In this document: piece after piece, positions 55,950-64,000 of the stretch | Position numbering within the stretch: position 1 is the first letter of the stretch | Layout: each line of letters opens with the position of its first letter | Source of the DNA: Silene conica | Taxonomy: Eukaryota > Streptophyta > Magnoliopsida > Caryophyllales > Caryophyllaceae | Assembly (NCBI GenBank): GCA_029255685.2 | Contig: CM055318.2 | Location: forward strand, 4,841,001 to 4,905,000 | Direction: 5' to 3' | DNA: 64,000 nt | Program-made: the position numbers and the translations under genes | Notes under the pieces: model-generated | Seen by the model: only the letters and a program-made list of their open reading frames with translations | What the model was told of the DNA's origin: nothing | Database searches by the model: none

Positions 55950-57746
55950 TTTCTCGAGAACAAGTCGAGTAATAGAACCTTCGAGTTATCGGAGGTTCAA
56001 GAACCAACTACCGAGCAACCATTGGAGGAAACAGTACCTTCAACCGAGGCTGCGGTAGATATCCCTGAGGAACCTAGGAGGTCAGGAAGAGTCTCTATTC
56101 CACCGGACAGATACATCGGTATGGTCGAGGAACACGATACAGATGACGTCTTACTCCTAGAGGGTAATGAACCCACAACCTATAAAGGTACCATGACCAG
56201 TTCTGACTCAAAGCTATGGCTAGAAGCCATGCAATCCGAGATGGACTCCATGTATGAGAACAACGTGTGGGATCTTGTGGACCTACCTGCAAAGGTACGT
56301 CCCCTTCAATGCAAATGGCTTTACAAGATAAAGCATGCCGTGGAAGGACAACAAGATATCCATAAGGCTAGACTAGTTGCTAAAGGTTTCACCCAAGTGC
56401 CAGGCTTGCACTACGATGAAATCTTTGCACCCGTAGTCATGCTACGTTCCATTCGGATTATCTTAGCGATCGCCGCATTTCATGACTATGAAATATGGCA
56501 AATGGACGTTAAAACCGCCTTCTTAAACGGTTATTTGGAGGAAGAGTTGTACATGGTACAACCCGAGGGTTTTATCGATCCAGCACATCCTAAGAAAGTT
56601 TGCAAGCTTAAGCGTTCCATCTATGGACTTAAGCAAGCATCGCGGAGTTGGAATCATCGCTTCGACCAAGTGATAAAAGAGAATGGGTTCATTCGATCAG
56701 TCGAGGAACCATGTCTCTATATCAAGTCGAGTGGGAGCAAGATTGTATTCCTAGTACTGTATGTCGACGACATACTCTTGATTGGGAATGACATACCTCT
56801 CTTATCTTCGGTTAAAGCATGGTTGAAAAACCATTTCCAGATGAAAGATCTGGGAGAGGCACAAAGAATTTTGGGCATCCGTATCTACAGGGATAGATCA
56901 CGACGGATGTTGTCTCTCAGTCAGGAGTCTTATATAGAGAAGATTCTGGAGAGATTCAGCATGACGAACTCCAAGAAGGGGTTCCTTCCTATGACTCCTG
57001 GGCTTCACTTGAGCAAGTCTCAAGAAGCTAAGTCAGTGGAAGAGAAAGAGCGCATGAGTCGGATTCCTTATGCTTCGGCCATAGGATCGATCATGTATGC
57101 CATGATATGCACACGTCCTGACGTTGCATATGCATTGAGTATGACAAGTCGATTCCAAGCTCATCCAGGTGAACACCACTGGATGGCCGTGAAAAACATT
57201 CTTAAGTACCTACGGAGGACTAAAGATTGGGGATTGACTTATGGAGGCGACTCAACGCTCTGCGCCACGGGTTACGCAGATGCTAGCTTCCAAACAGATC
57301 GAGATGACTCGAAATCTCAGTCTGGATTTGTCTTTACTCTTAATGGCGCTGCTGTCAGCTGGAAAAGTTCTAAACAGAGTGTTACAGCAGATTCTACGAC
57401 TGAGTCCGAGTACTATGCCGCCTCAGAAGCAGCTAAGGAAGCAATATGGATGCGTCAATTCTTACAAGGACTATCAGTAGTGCCTAGTTCGAATGACCCA
57501 ATCACCGTCTATTGTGACAATAGCGGTGCCATCTTCCAAGCTAAGGAGCATAAGTCTAGCAGCAAGGCTAGGCATGTACAACGGAAAGCTCATCTAATCA
57601 GAGATTACGTGGAGCAAAAGGAGATTTTTATTGAAAAGATCGCTACGGATGACAACATAGCTGATCCTCTCACAAAAGCATTACCACGTGATAAGCATGA
57701 AGGGCACATTCATTCCATGGGAATTGGATGTGTTCCTAAGTTGTAG
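55950..57746 (+). CDS. Copia reverse transcriptase-RNase H part of the polyprotein
   Basis: Continues in the same frame after the TAA, with the first ATG at 56022. RT motifs: KARLVAKGFTQVPGLHYDE, MDVKTAFLNGYLEEE, SIYGLKQASRSWN and the catalytic YVDDILLIGND. RNase H motifs: GYADASFQ, TTESEYYAASEA and YCDNSGAI, ending IADPLTKALP. No further stops. Without readthrough or the upstream ATG this part would not be made as a Gag-Pol fusion. Confidence 0.92.
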   Translation, partial: FLENKSSNRTFELSEVQEPTTEQPLEETVPSTEAAVDIPEEPRRSGRVSIPPDRYIGMVEEHDTDDVLLLEGNEPTTYKGTMTSSDSKLWLEAMQSEMDSMYENNVWDLVDLPAKVRPLQCKWLYKIKHAVEGQQDIHKARLVAKGFTQVPGLHYDEIFAPVVMLRSIRIILAIAAFHDYEIWQMDVKTAFLNGYLEEELYMVQPEGFIDPAHPKKVCKLKRSIYGLKQASRSWNHRFDQVIKENGFIRSVEEPCLYIKSSGSKIVFLVLYVDDILLIGNDIPLLSSVKAWLKNHFQMKDLGEAQRILGIRIYRDRSRRMLSLSQESYIEKILERFSMTNSKKGFLPMTPGLHLSKSQEAKSVEEKERMSRIPYASAIGSIMYAMICTRPDVAYALSMTSRFQAHPGEHHWMAVKNILKYLRRTKDWGLTYGGDSTLCATGYADASFQTDRDDSKSQSGFVFTLNGAAVSWKSSKQSVTADSTTESEYYAASEAAKEAIWMRQFLQGLSVVPSSNDPITVYCDNSGAIFQAKEHKSSSKARHVQRKAHLIRDYVEQKEIFIEKIATDDNIADPLTKALPRDKHEGHIHSMGIGCVPKL

Positions 57747-58100
57747 TACTCTTTTATGAATTCATGTAATAATTCATTTTCTCGTGTACTCTATTCAACC
57801 TTATTGTTATGATATAAAATGTTTTGTTTCTCATGTGGAATTGTACGCCAATTTTGAACACCACAAAGTGAACTGATTAACATTACATCGTTTTGGTCCT
57901 TGATTACCCACTTGAGCTGATAACTCAGGTAATCATTTTGTGACGTTGGTTGATGGTGGGTTCAACGAGCCATAAGTCACGTGGATGACTGACCAATCAC
58001 AAAGGCGAGTTATACGGATATCTCGTAGGACACCCCGTGACATCGTTATGGAGTCCTAAATGTTTTATAACATTGGGTGCCAGGTCGTGGATAGGACCTC
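57747..58100 (+). other. Copia 3' untranslated region
   Basis: Between pol and the 3' repeat. The sequence just before the repeat (gtcgtggataggacct) is a poor polypurine tract. A good one, acaagtgggag, lies inside the repeat at 58522. Confidence 0.7.
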
Positions 58101-59605
58101 CATAGTGTTCCTTAGAGTCGAGTCTTTTGACTTTCAACTGTTTCTTGAGATTAAGACAGATTTTGGGTAACTTTGGTTTCTTTCCCACGGTCACCGTAAC
58201 AGGGGCCAAGAGGATTTTTTCTGGGTTATTTCATGCTGGGCGATATCGGCAGGATTCGAGTTGAGGGAAATATCCAAACCCTTATCAGGATTTTATCATT
58301 TCTCAGGGCCACTCGAGGAGTAGTAACTGAAATGCATGGCCATGCTCGAATACAGATTCGTTTTATCAGTTAAGTTACTCTCTAGTCGGGGAAACCACTC
58401 TTGATACAGATCGCTTGTGAGATACGACCTTTGCGAATGCGGATTTGCAAATTGTCTTACATTGAGTGGGAGAAATTTTAAAAGGATATGAGAATCGGTT
58501 ATCGCACCTACACTTGTACGGACAAGTGGGAGTTTGTTGGAGATTGTGTCCTCCACATGTAGTGTGATAACGTCATTGAACATACCCTTGTACGGACAAG
58601 TGGGAGATTTTTGGGGCTGGTGTCCTTGACAATTAAGTACAATGACTTATTAAATCTCTTTAAGGATCACAAGGGCATAATTCTGTATTATTACCAGTTG
58701 ATCCACGTTTATCAATAACGGTTGGCTTGCTAGATAAGTTTGACGTTATTGTCATACGGATGGCGGTGGTCAACTGGTCCCTATACGTCACACCTATAGG
58801 ACACGTTTGAGAGATGTGAAGGTATGAAAATACAGTCACATTTTGCCGGATATGACTAAACGGTTAGTCAGAGGTATTGACTATTAAATTAGTCAATAAG
58901 ATGTTGAGATTATTATTTAATACGGATTAAATAATTTTAGCTAATACGGATTACATGATTAATTCGTAAATTAAATATAAACGGTTATATTTAATTAAAT
59001 ATTGTATTCGCGTATTAATATAAACAGTTATATTAATTTGGGTAATTATACAATATCGTATTTTGTCAGACCATTATTAATATATCGACTGTATTAATAT
59101 CTGATAACATGTTACGATTTATAAATAAAACCCGCGAACAACTTAAAACTAAATGGGTCGAATCACGAATTAGAATAAGGTAAGAGTGGAAAGCCCACTC
59201 CTACTCTATCTCCAATTCGGCCGAAACCTAGAGACTACATAAGGAGAGTTTTTCTCCTTATGTCAGTTACTCTTGTTGCACTGTAAAATAATCTCAGGGT
59301 AAAATTAGGGTTTGAGAGCATTCTTCTCCCAAAACCTCAGATCTCACATCTAAAACCTCAAGGGCTCTCCCTATATTGCAAGGCAATTGGAGAGGATTTC
59401 AAGCACACGCGGCCACGTCTCAAACTAAGTCTTGGGTGCAAGTTATAGGAGGGAATTTGCATTAATTCCTGTTCTTAGGCCTTTTGCGCGAGGACTAAAG
59501 GTTGTACTTCTTTTCTCATGTTTTTAATCTTATGACGATATTCACAATTGCATATTTCATTATAATCCTGCAAATTTAGGGTGAATACGCGTTTTATTCC
59601 CCACA
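58101..59605 (+). repeat. Copia 3' terminal repeat
   Basis: Same 1505-bp sequence as the 5' repeat except for about two bases, ending CCCCACA, followed by the target copy cactc. Confidence 0.94.
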
Positions 59606-59621
59606 CACTCCTCCTCCAGCA

Positions 59622-59630
59622 TAGCAATCA
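59622..59630 (+). promoter_or_regulatory. Putative leaky stop between gypsy gag-pro and pol (UAG CAA UCA)
   Basis: The copia plus one target copy is 9150 bp, a multiple of three, so gag-pro and pol share one frame separated only by this UAG. The next six bases, CAATCA, fit CARYYA, the context that allows tobamovirus-type stop readthrough (established knowledge). Pol would then be made as a minor fusion. Inference; not tested here. Confidence 0.6.
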
Positions 59631-62600
59631 CATGCAAAGCAGGTCAGGGGAACCTACGAAGAACCTCCCCAAGTGGAGGTAGAGGAAATTCCCCTGGACC
59701 CGCTGCACCCAGAGAGGAAGGTACTGGTGGGAGCAGAGTGTACAGGTACCGTTCGTTCAGAACTGTTAAATTTGTTAAAAGCTAACATTGACTGCTTTGC
59801 GTGGTCCCACGAGGACATGGTGGGGATAGACCCAAACGTAATTTCACACAGGTTGAGTGTAAGCCCCGGCTACAAGCCGGTCCAACAAAAGAGAAGAAAA
59901 TTTGCCGCAGAAAGAAACCAGGTGATAAACCAGGAGGTGGACGACCTCCTGGCCGCAGGGAAGATCAGGGAAGTAGCCTATCCGGAATGGCTATCCAACG
60001 TGGTAGTGGTCCCCAAAAAGAACGGAAAGTGGAGGGTGTGTGTAGACTTCACCGACCTCAACAAGGCGTGCCCTAAGGACCCGTTCCCTCTACCACACAT
60101 AGATGCAATGGTGGATGCAACCGCAGGCCATGAGATGCTCACATTCCTGGACGCCTGGAGCGGATACAACCAGATCAAAATGCATCCGGAAGACCAGGAA
60201 AAAACGGCATTCAGGTCTGAAAGAGGTATCTACTGTTATAACGTTATGCCATTCGGTTTAAAAAATGCAGGATCCACATATCAGAGGCTGGTGAACATGA
60301 TGTTCAAAGATCAAATTGGCAAAACCATGGAAGTCTACATAGACGACATGGTTGTCAAATCCAAAGCAGCCAGCCAACACGCCCAACACCTGGAAGAAAC
60401 CTTCAGCATCTTGAGGAAGTACCAGATGAAGCTAAACCCCTCCAAGTGCACGTTCGGAGTCTCCAGTGGGAAGTTCCTGGGGTACATGGTCACGCAAAGG
60501 GGAATCGAGGCAAGTAGCGAGCAGATTAAAGCGCTCCTGCAGCTGGAATCCCCCCAAAAGCCGAAAGACGTGCAGAAATTGACCGGCAGGGCGGCAGCTC
60601 TGAATAGGTTCATCTCCATATCCTCCGACAGATGCCGACTGTTTTATGACATACTACGGAAAAGCAAGAGATTTGAATGGACAGAAGAACACGAAAAGGC
60701 GTTCACAGAATTAAAGAAGTACCTCAGCACCCCACCGCTCCTATCCAAACCGGAGCAGGGGGAGCCGTTGTACTTATACCTGTCAGTAACCGAGGTAGCG
60801 GTAAGCGCAGTGCTGGTGCGGGAGCACGAAGGAACCCAGCATCCAGTCTACTACATCAGTAAGTCTCTGCTACCTGCAGAGACCAGGTACACTGCTCCTG
60901 AAAAACTCATCCTTGCTTTAGTTACAGCTTCGTACAAACTGAGACCTTACTTTGAGTCTCACTCCATATCCGTCTTGACTAGCTACCCCCTGAGACCCAT
61001 ATTGAGTAAACCAGAACTTTCTGGAAGAATGTCCAAATGGTCAGTCCACCTGAGCGGCTACGACCTGAAATTTGAAACAAGGACCGCGATAAAATCGCAA
61101 GCCCTTGCAGACTTTGTCTCTGATTTTAGCCCAGGAATGGAAAAAGAAGCAGCCAAAGAAATCCTACCCCCAGAAATGGACTCCGAAGAAAACTGCTGGA
61201 CGCTGCACGTGGACGGAGCCTCTAACAGCCGAGGAGCGGGGGTAGGAATGGTGCTCAGATCCCCTCAGGGAGATATGATCGTGCAGGCAGTCCGATGCGA
61301 GTTCCAAGCAACCAACAATGTAGCAGAATATGAGGCCTTGATCCAGGGACTCCAGCTGGCCCTGGACCTCAAGGTCAGATATCTGCAGGCGTTCAGCGAC
61401 TCACAGCTCATAGTAAATCATATCAACGGTGAGTATGAAGCTAAAGATCCCAGGATGGCAGCCTACCTGGAGGTAGTCAAAGACAAGCAGGCAAGGTTCA
61501 TCACCTTCAAAATAGAGCAAATCCCCAGGGAGCAGAACGCAGAAGCAGACGCGCTGGCTAACCTGGGGGCAACATTCAAGCCCGGAGACATCTCCTCAAT
61601 CCCCATCACCCATGTGCTGGAACCTTCAACTTCCCAGGAAGACCGAGAAGTTGAAAATTCTAGCACCCAGTGGGAGGCCGGATTAGGCGTCCTCAGCAAC
61701 ACCGCGGAGCAGCCAGAGGACTGGAGGTCACCTTACCAAAGGTGGCTCAAAGACGGAACCCTGCCAGCTGACAAGAAAGAGGTAAGGGGATTTAAAATGA
61801 AAGCTTCCAGATTCATAATAATAGATGGTGTGTTGTTCAGGAAATCGCTCGCAGGACCCTACCTGAGGTGTCTGGGCGACGGAGAGGCACAGACAGTCTT
61901 GCACGATCTCCACAGCGGAGACTGCGGAAATCATGCAGGGGGCAAGAGCTTATCCAACAAAGCAATCAGAATGGGATACTTCTGGCCGACAATACGAAGA
62001 GATGCAGTAGAACTAGCCAAGAAATGTGAAGCCTGCCAGAAACACGCCCCTGTCACGCATCAGCCCGCTGAACCTTTGCATCCAATCATATCACCCTGGC
62101 CCTTCATGAAATGGGGAATGGACATAGTAGGACCGCTGCCCAGAGCACCTGGGAACAGAACCTACATGCTCGCGCTAACAGACTACTTCTCCAAGTGGAT
62201 AGAAGCAGAGGCCTTCCCCCAGGTTACAGAAAATCAGGTGATATCTTTCCTTAAAAGAAACATAATCTGCAGATTCGGTATACCCTCTGAAATAGTGTGC
62301 GACAACGGCTCACAGTTCATATCTAACAAAACCGAAGCATTTTGTGCTAGTTGGAATATCACCCTACTAAAAGCTGCTCCCAGGTACCCACAGACGAATG
62401 GCCAGGCAGAATCCAGCAACAGGATAGTCATGGACAACATGAAAAAGAGACTGGAGGAAGCTGGAGGAAAGTGGGCAGACGAGTTGCCTTTGGTCCTATG
62501 GTCTGACAGGACGACCCCAAAGACAGCAACGGGTCAAACCCCCTTCAGCCTAGTCTTTGGGGCAGAAGCTGTCATTCCAGCAGAGGTAAAAGTACCAACA

Positions 62601-62957
62601 CAGAGATACGGCTGCCTAACGGAAGAACGCAATCAGACAGAAATGGCCAGCAGCCTGGACACAATAGATGAGCTCAGAACCAGCGCCGCAATCAGAATGG
62701 CCGCTTATAAGCAAATGGTAGCCCGAAGTTACAACAAGAACGTTAAGGTCAGAACCCTCCAGGTAGGAGACCTAGTCCTCAGGAAAGTGTTCCAGAACAC
62801 AAAAAATGCAAGTGCCGGAAAATTCGCCTACAATTGGGAGGGACCTTATCAGGTGGAAAGCACAACGGGAAGCGGGTCCTACAGGCTGATGGACATGGAA
62901 GGGAACATGGTACCCAGACCTTGGAATATCCTCCACCTAAAAAAGTATCACGTATAA
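59625..62957 (+). CDS. Gypsy Pol: reverse transcriptase, two RNase H domains, integrase
   Basis: Open for 1110 codons after the UAG. It has no ATG near its beginning (first convincing residues VEVEEIPLDPL), which suits expression by readthrough. RT: KKNGKWRVCVDFTDLNK, MPFGLKNAGSTYQRL, catalytic YIDDMVVKSK. A degenerate gypsy RNase H (YLYLSVTEVAVSAVLV; the usual Asp is missing) is followed by an archaeal-type RNase H (LHVDGASNSRGAGVG, NNVAEYEAL, FSDSQLIVN, EADALANLG). Integrase: zinc region HDLHSGDCGNHAG...CEACQKH, then GMDIVGPLP, DNGSQF and NGQAESSNR. No internal stops. Dual RNase H places it in the Tat lineage. Confidence 0.95.
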   Translation, partial: QSHAKQVRGTYEEPPQVEVEEIPLDPLHPERKVLVGAECTGTVRSELLNLLKANIDCFAWSHEDMVGIDPNVISHRLSVSPGYKPVQQKRRKFAAERNQVINQEVDDLLAAGKIREVAYPEWLSNVVVVPKKNGKWRVCVDFTDLNKACPKDPFPLPHIDAMVDATAGHEMLTFLDAWSGYNQIKMHPEDQEKTAFRSERGIYCYNVMPFGLKNAGSTYQRLVNMMFKDQIGKTMEVYIDDMVVKSKAASQHAQHLEETFSILRKYQMKLNPSKCTFGVSSGKFLGYMVTQRGIEASSEQIKALLQLESPQKPKDVQKLTGRAAALNRFISISSDRCRLFYDILRKSKRFEWTEEHEKAFTELKKYLSTPPLLSKPEQGEPLYLYLSVTEVAVSAVLVREHEGTQHPVYYISKSLLPAETRYTAPEKLILALVTASYKLRPYFESHSISVLTSYPLRPILSKPELSGRMSKWSVHLSGYDLKFETRTAIKSQALADFVSDFSPGMEKEAAKEILPPEMDSEENCWTLHVDGASNSRGAGVGMVLRSPQGDMIVQAVRCEFQATNNVAEYEALIQGLQLALDLKVRYLQAFSDSQLIVNHINGEYEAKDPRMAAYLEVVKDKQARFITFKIEQIPREQNAEADALANLGATFKPGDISSIPITHVLEPSTSQEDREVENSSTQWEAGLGVLSNTAEQPEDWRSPYQRWLKDGTLPADKKEVRGFKMKASRFIIIDGVLFRKSLAGPYLRCLGDGEAQTVLHDLHSGDCGNHAGGKSLSNKAIRMGYFWPTIRRDAVELAKKCEACQKHAPVTHQPAEPLHPIISPWPFMKWGMDIVGPLPRAPGNRTYMLALTDYFSKWIEAEAFPQVTENQVISFLKRNIICRFGIPSEIVCDNGSQFISNKTEAFCASWNITLLKAAPRYPQTNGQAESSNRIVMDNMKKRLEEAGGKWADELPLVLWSDRTTPKTATGQTPFSLVFGAEAVIPAEVKVPTQRYGCLTEERNQTEMASSLDTIDELRTSAAIRMAAYKQMVARSYNKNVKVRTLQVGDLVLRKVFQNTKNASAGKFAYNWEGPYQVESTTGSGSYRLMDMEGNMVPRPWNILHLKKYHV

Positions 62958-63625
62958 GGAAGCACACCGAGATGTTCTTTCAGAATCCGCGCCCAGGACC
63001 TACATCCTAATCCTAGGGTATTTACTTACTTATTCTATGTTTAAGCATTTCATATTTTAACCATCCACAAATGTATCACCCCCAGGATCCAGCCATCCTG
63101 AGGGAGTTATTTGAAAAACAAAACCAATTCGGTGATCAATAAAAATCTATTTGAGGTATTTTTTATCATGAATACTTGCAGTATGTTGTCACTAGAAAAG
63201 CGAAATTGAGTCAAATCACACTCAAAACCCTCCACATTGCGTGAGCACGGCGAAGTACAGGCAACTGGGACACTGTCGCCCACGATACCTAGCACTCACG
63301 AAAGCCTGGCAGCCTCTGACTGAGATGGGTATACCCTGAAGCCAGCACCCACACATGGCCAAAAATACACGAGCATGCGCAAACAAAAACGAAACACACA
63401 AGGCATAAAAAGCGTCCGTAGACGCATACTTAAAAAGCAGCACAAACGACTGCTGAAGATTCCTGGGACCGCCCAGTAAGGAGTTCAAATGTACCAGAAA
63501 AAAAGCAAAAACAAATAAAGGCCCGCCACGCAGGGCCCAGGGCACAGAAATATTCAGGGCACCAGCCCAGCCAACAAAACAAGCATAAAAACAACTAAAC
63601 CAGAATGCCACCAAGGGCGCAGAAA
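62958..63625. other. Gypsy region between pol and the antisense frame
   Basis: Presumed 3' untranslated and spacer part of the gypsy element. Open frames here are short and I do not recognise them. Confidence 0.5.
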
Positions 63626-64000
63626 TTAAACATCAGGAGCCTCCCCCACAACCTGCTCACCGCCAGAGTGCCGAGTAGAAGAGGAGCCCGCCTCCGCAGC
63701 AACATCAACAAGCTGATCCTGAAAGACGCCGACTGGAGCAGGAGATCCTGGAGGAGCGCTCTGGACCTCGGGAGAGCCAGGAATTGGAGAGCGGAGGGAT
63801 CCATCGGGGTTGAGGTCAGAAAAGTCCGGAAGCGTGGGAGGTACTGGGAACATCTGCTCCATAAGCTTCTCTCCTCCTCCAAGCTCCACTTAGTATGCTC
63901 CCCCGCCCCAAACTCTTCCATGCAGGATATTCTTGCCTCCAGGGCAGAGAAGGTAGTCATATTGTACAGCAGCTGGGACAACTTCTTCTTCTTGGTCACC
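63626..64000 (-). CDS. Antisense frame downstream of gypsy pol (Tat-type aORF), partial
   Basis: On the minus strand a frame entering from the window edge (KKLSQLLYNMTTFSALEARI, coiled-coil-like) overlaps, near 63890, another frame that runs MELGGG...MFPVPPTLPDFSDLN to a stop at 63626. The second is Pro/Ser/Gly-rich, with plausible coding composition. Tat-lineage elements often carry an antisense frame here (related to the so-called putative gypsy type transposon family). The two frames could be joined by an intron or separated by a frameshift; I cannot tell. The start is outside the window. Confidence 0.42.

Larger units (their letters stand above)
50461..59605 (+). mobile_element. Ty1/copia retrotransposon, 9.1 kb, very young, nested in the gypsy
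   Basis: Terminal direct repeats of 1505 bp (50461-51965, 58101-59605) with a 5-bp duplication cactc (50456-50460, 59606-59610). By eye I find only two differences between the repeats (near 51771 and 59411), implying a recent insertion. The order gag, protease, integrase, RT, RNase H identifies Ty1/copia. The repeat starts CATAG rather than TG. One in-frame stop interrupts the polyprotein. Confidence 0.95.
47230..64000 (+). mobile_element. Ty3/gypsy retrotransposon, Tat lineage, interrupted by a copia element; runs off the window
   Basis: In order: 5' LTR 47230-47863, primer site, gag-pro frame, copia insertion (50461-59605 plus one target copy), UAG, pol frame with a second archaeal-type RNase H before integrase, then an antisense frame after pol. 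The extra RNase H and the antisense frame are Tat/Ogre/Retand hallmarks (family knowledge). It inserted into a Helitron copy. The 3' LTR is not in the window. Confidence 0.92.

Noticed and set aside
50461..59605. Copia terminal repeats treated as an unrelated segmental duplication
   Set aside because: The exact 5-bp duplication, primer site and polyprotein between them show that they are the element's LTRs.
63222..63614. Minus-strand hydrophobic open frame after gypsy pol
   Set aside because: Cys/Phe-rich composition without motifs; it looks like non-coding gypsy sequence.

Overview
This window is nuclear DNA of a flowering plant, very probably a eudicot. The evidence is intron-split genes of plant families (a cytoplasmic receptor-like kinase, a DELLA/GRAS regulator, a NAC factor), AT-rich spacers, and plant transposons of most major classes. 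Caryophyllales (for example Caryophyllaceae) is my best guess from the repeat flavour, but I cannot prove it from the sequence alone.

Layout. 1-3445 (minus): 3'-truncated receptor-like cytoplasmic kinase, five visible exons, with a complete 302-bp TRIM retroelement in its third intron. 3446-7355: spacer with a Stowaway MITE. 7356-7830 (minus): small G-patch protein, whose probable 5'-leader intron (to 9416) is filled by a ~192-bp tandem repeat. 9614-12618: an inverted-repeat element and a non-autonomous Helitron. ~15.0-19.6 kb: a Mutator-like (MULE) locus with two convergent genes. One is a large transposase with a C-terminal OTU-like protease domain; the other is a 143-aa unknown protein. 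22160-23899: intact intronless DELLA gene. 25.0-33.0 kb: MITEs (Harbinger-type, two hAT-type, two Stowaway) and a second TRIM-like element. 33099-38209: an apparently complete PIF/Harbinger transposon with both of its genes. 43660-45616: divergent two-exon NAC gene with coding minisatellite repeats, then a broken second NAC copy and a repeated flank. 47140 onward: a Helitron 5' end interrupted by a Tat-lineage Ty3/gypsy element, itself interrupted at 50461-59605 by a very young Ty1/copia element. The gypsy runs off the window.

How the parts relate. Host genes (kinase, G-patch, DELLA, NAC) are independent units. The Harbinger element at 33 kb is the likely source of transposase for the 332-bp MITE at 25 kb, which shares its ends and subterminal sequence. 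The duplicated flank of the NAC gene preserves an empty Helitron insertion site, which confirms the Helitron boundary. When the copia is removed in silico, the gypsy gag-pro and pol frames are in one register separated by one UAG, followed by a context known to promote stop readthrough. The MULE locus (transposase plus OTU-like domain plus small partner gene) is the most unusual system seen.

All boundaries of spliced genes are my reading of GT/AG sites and frame, not transcript evidence.
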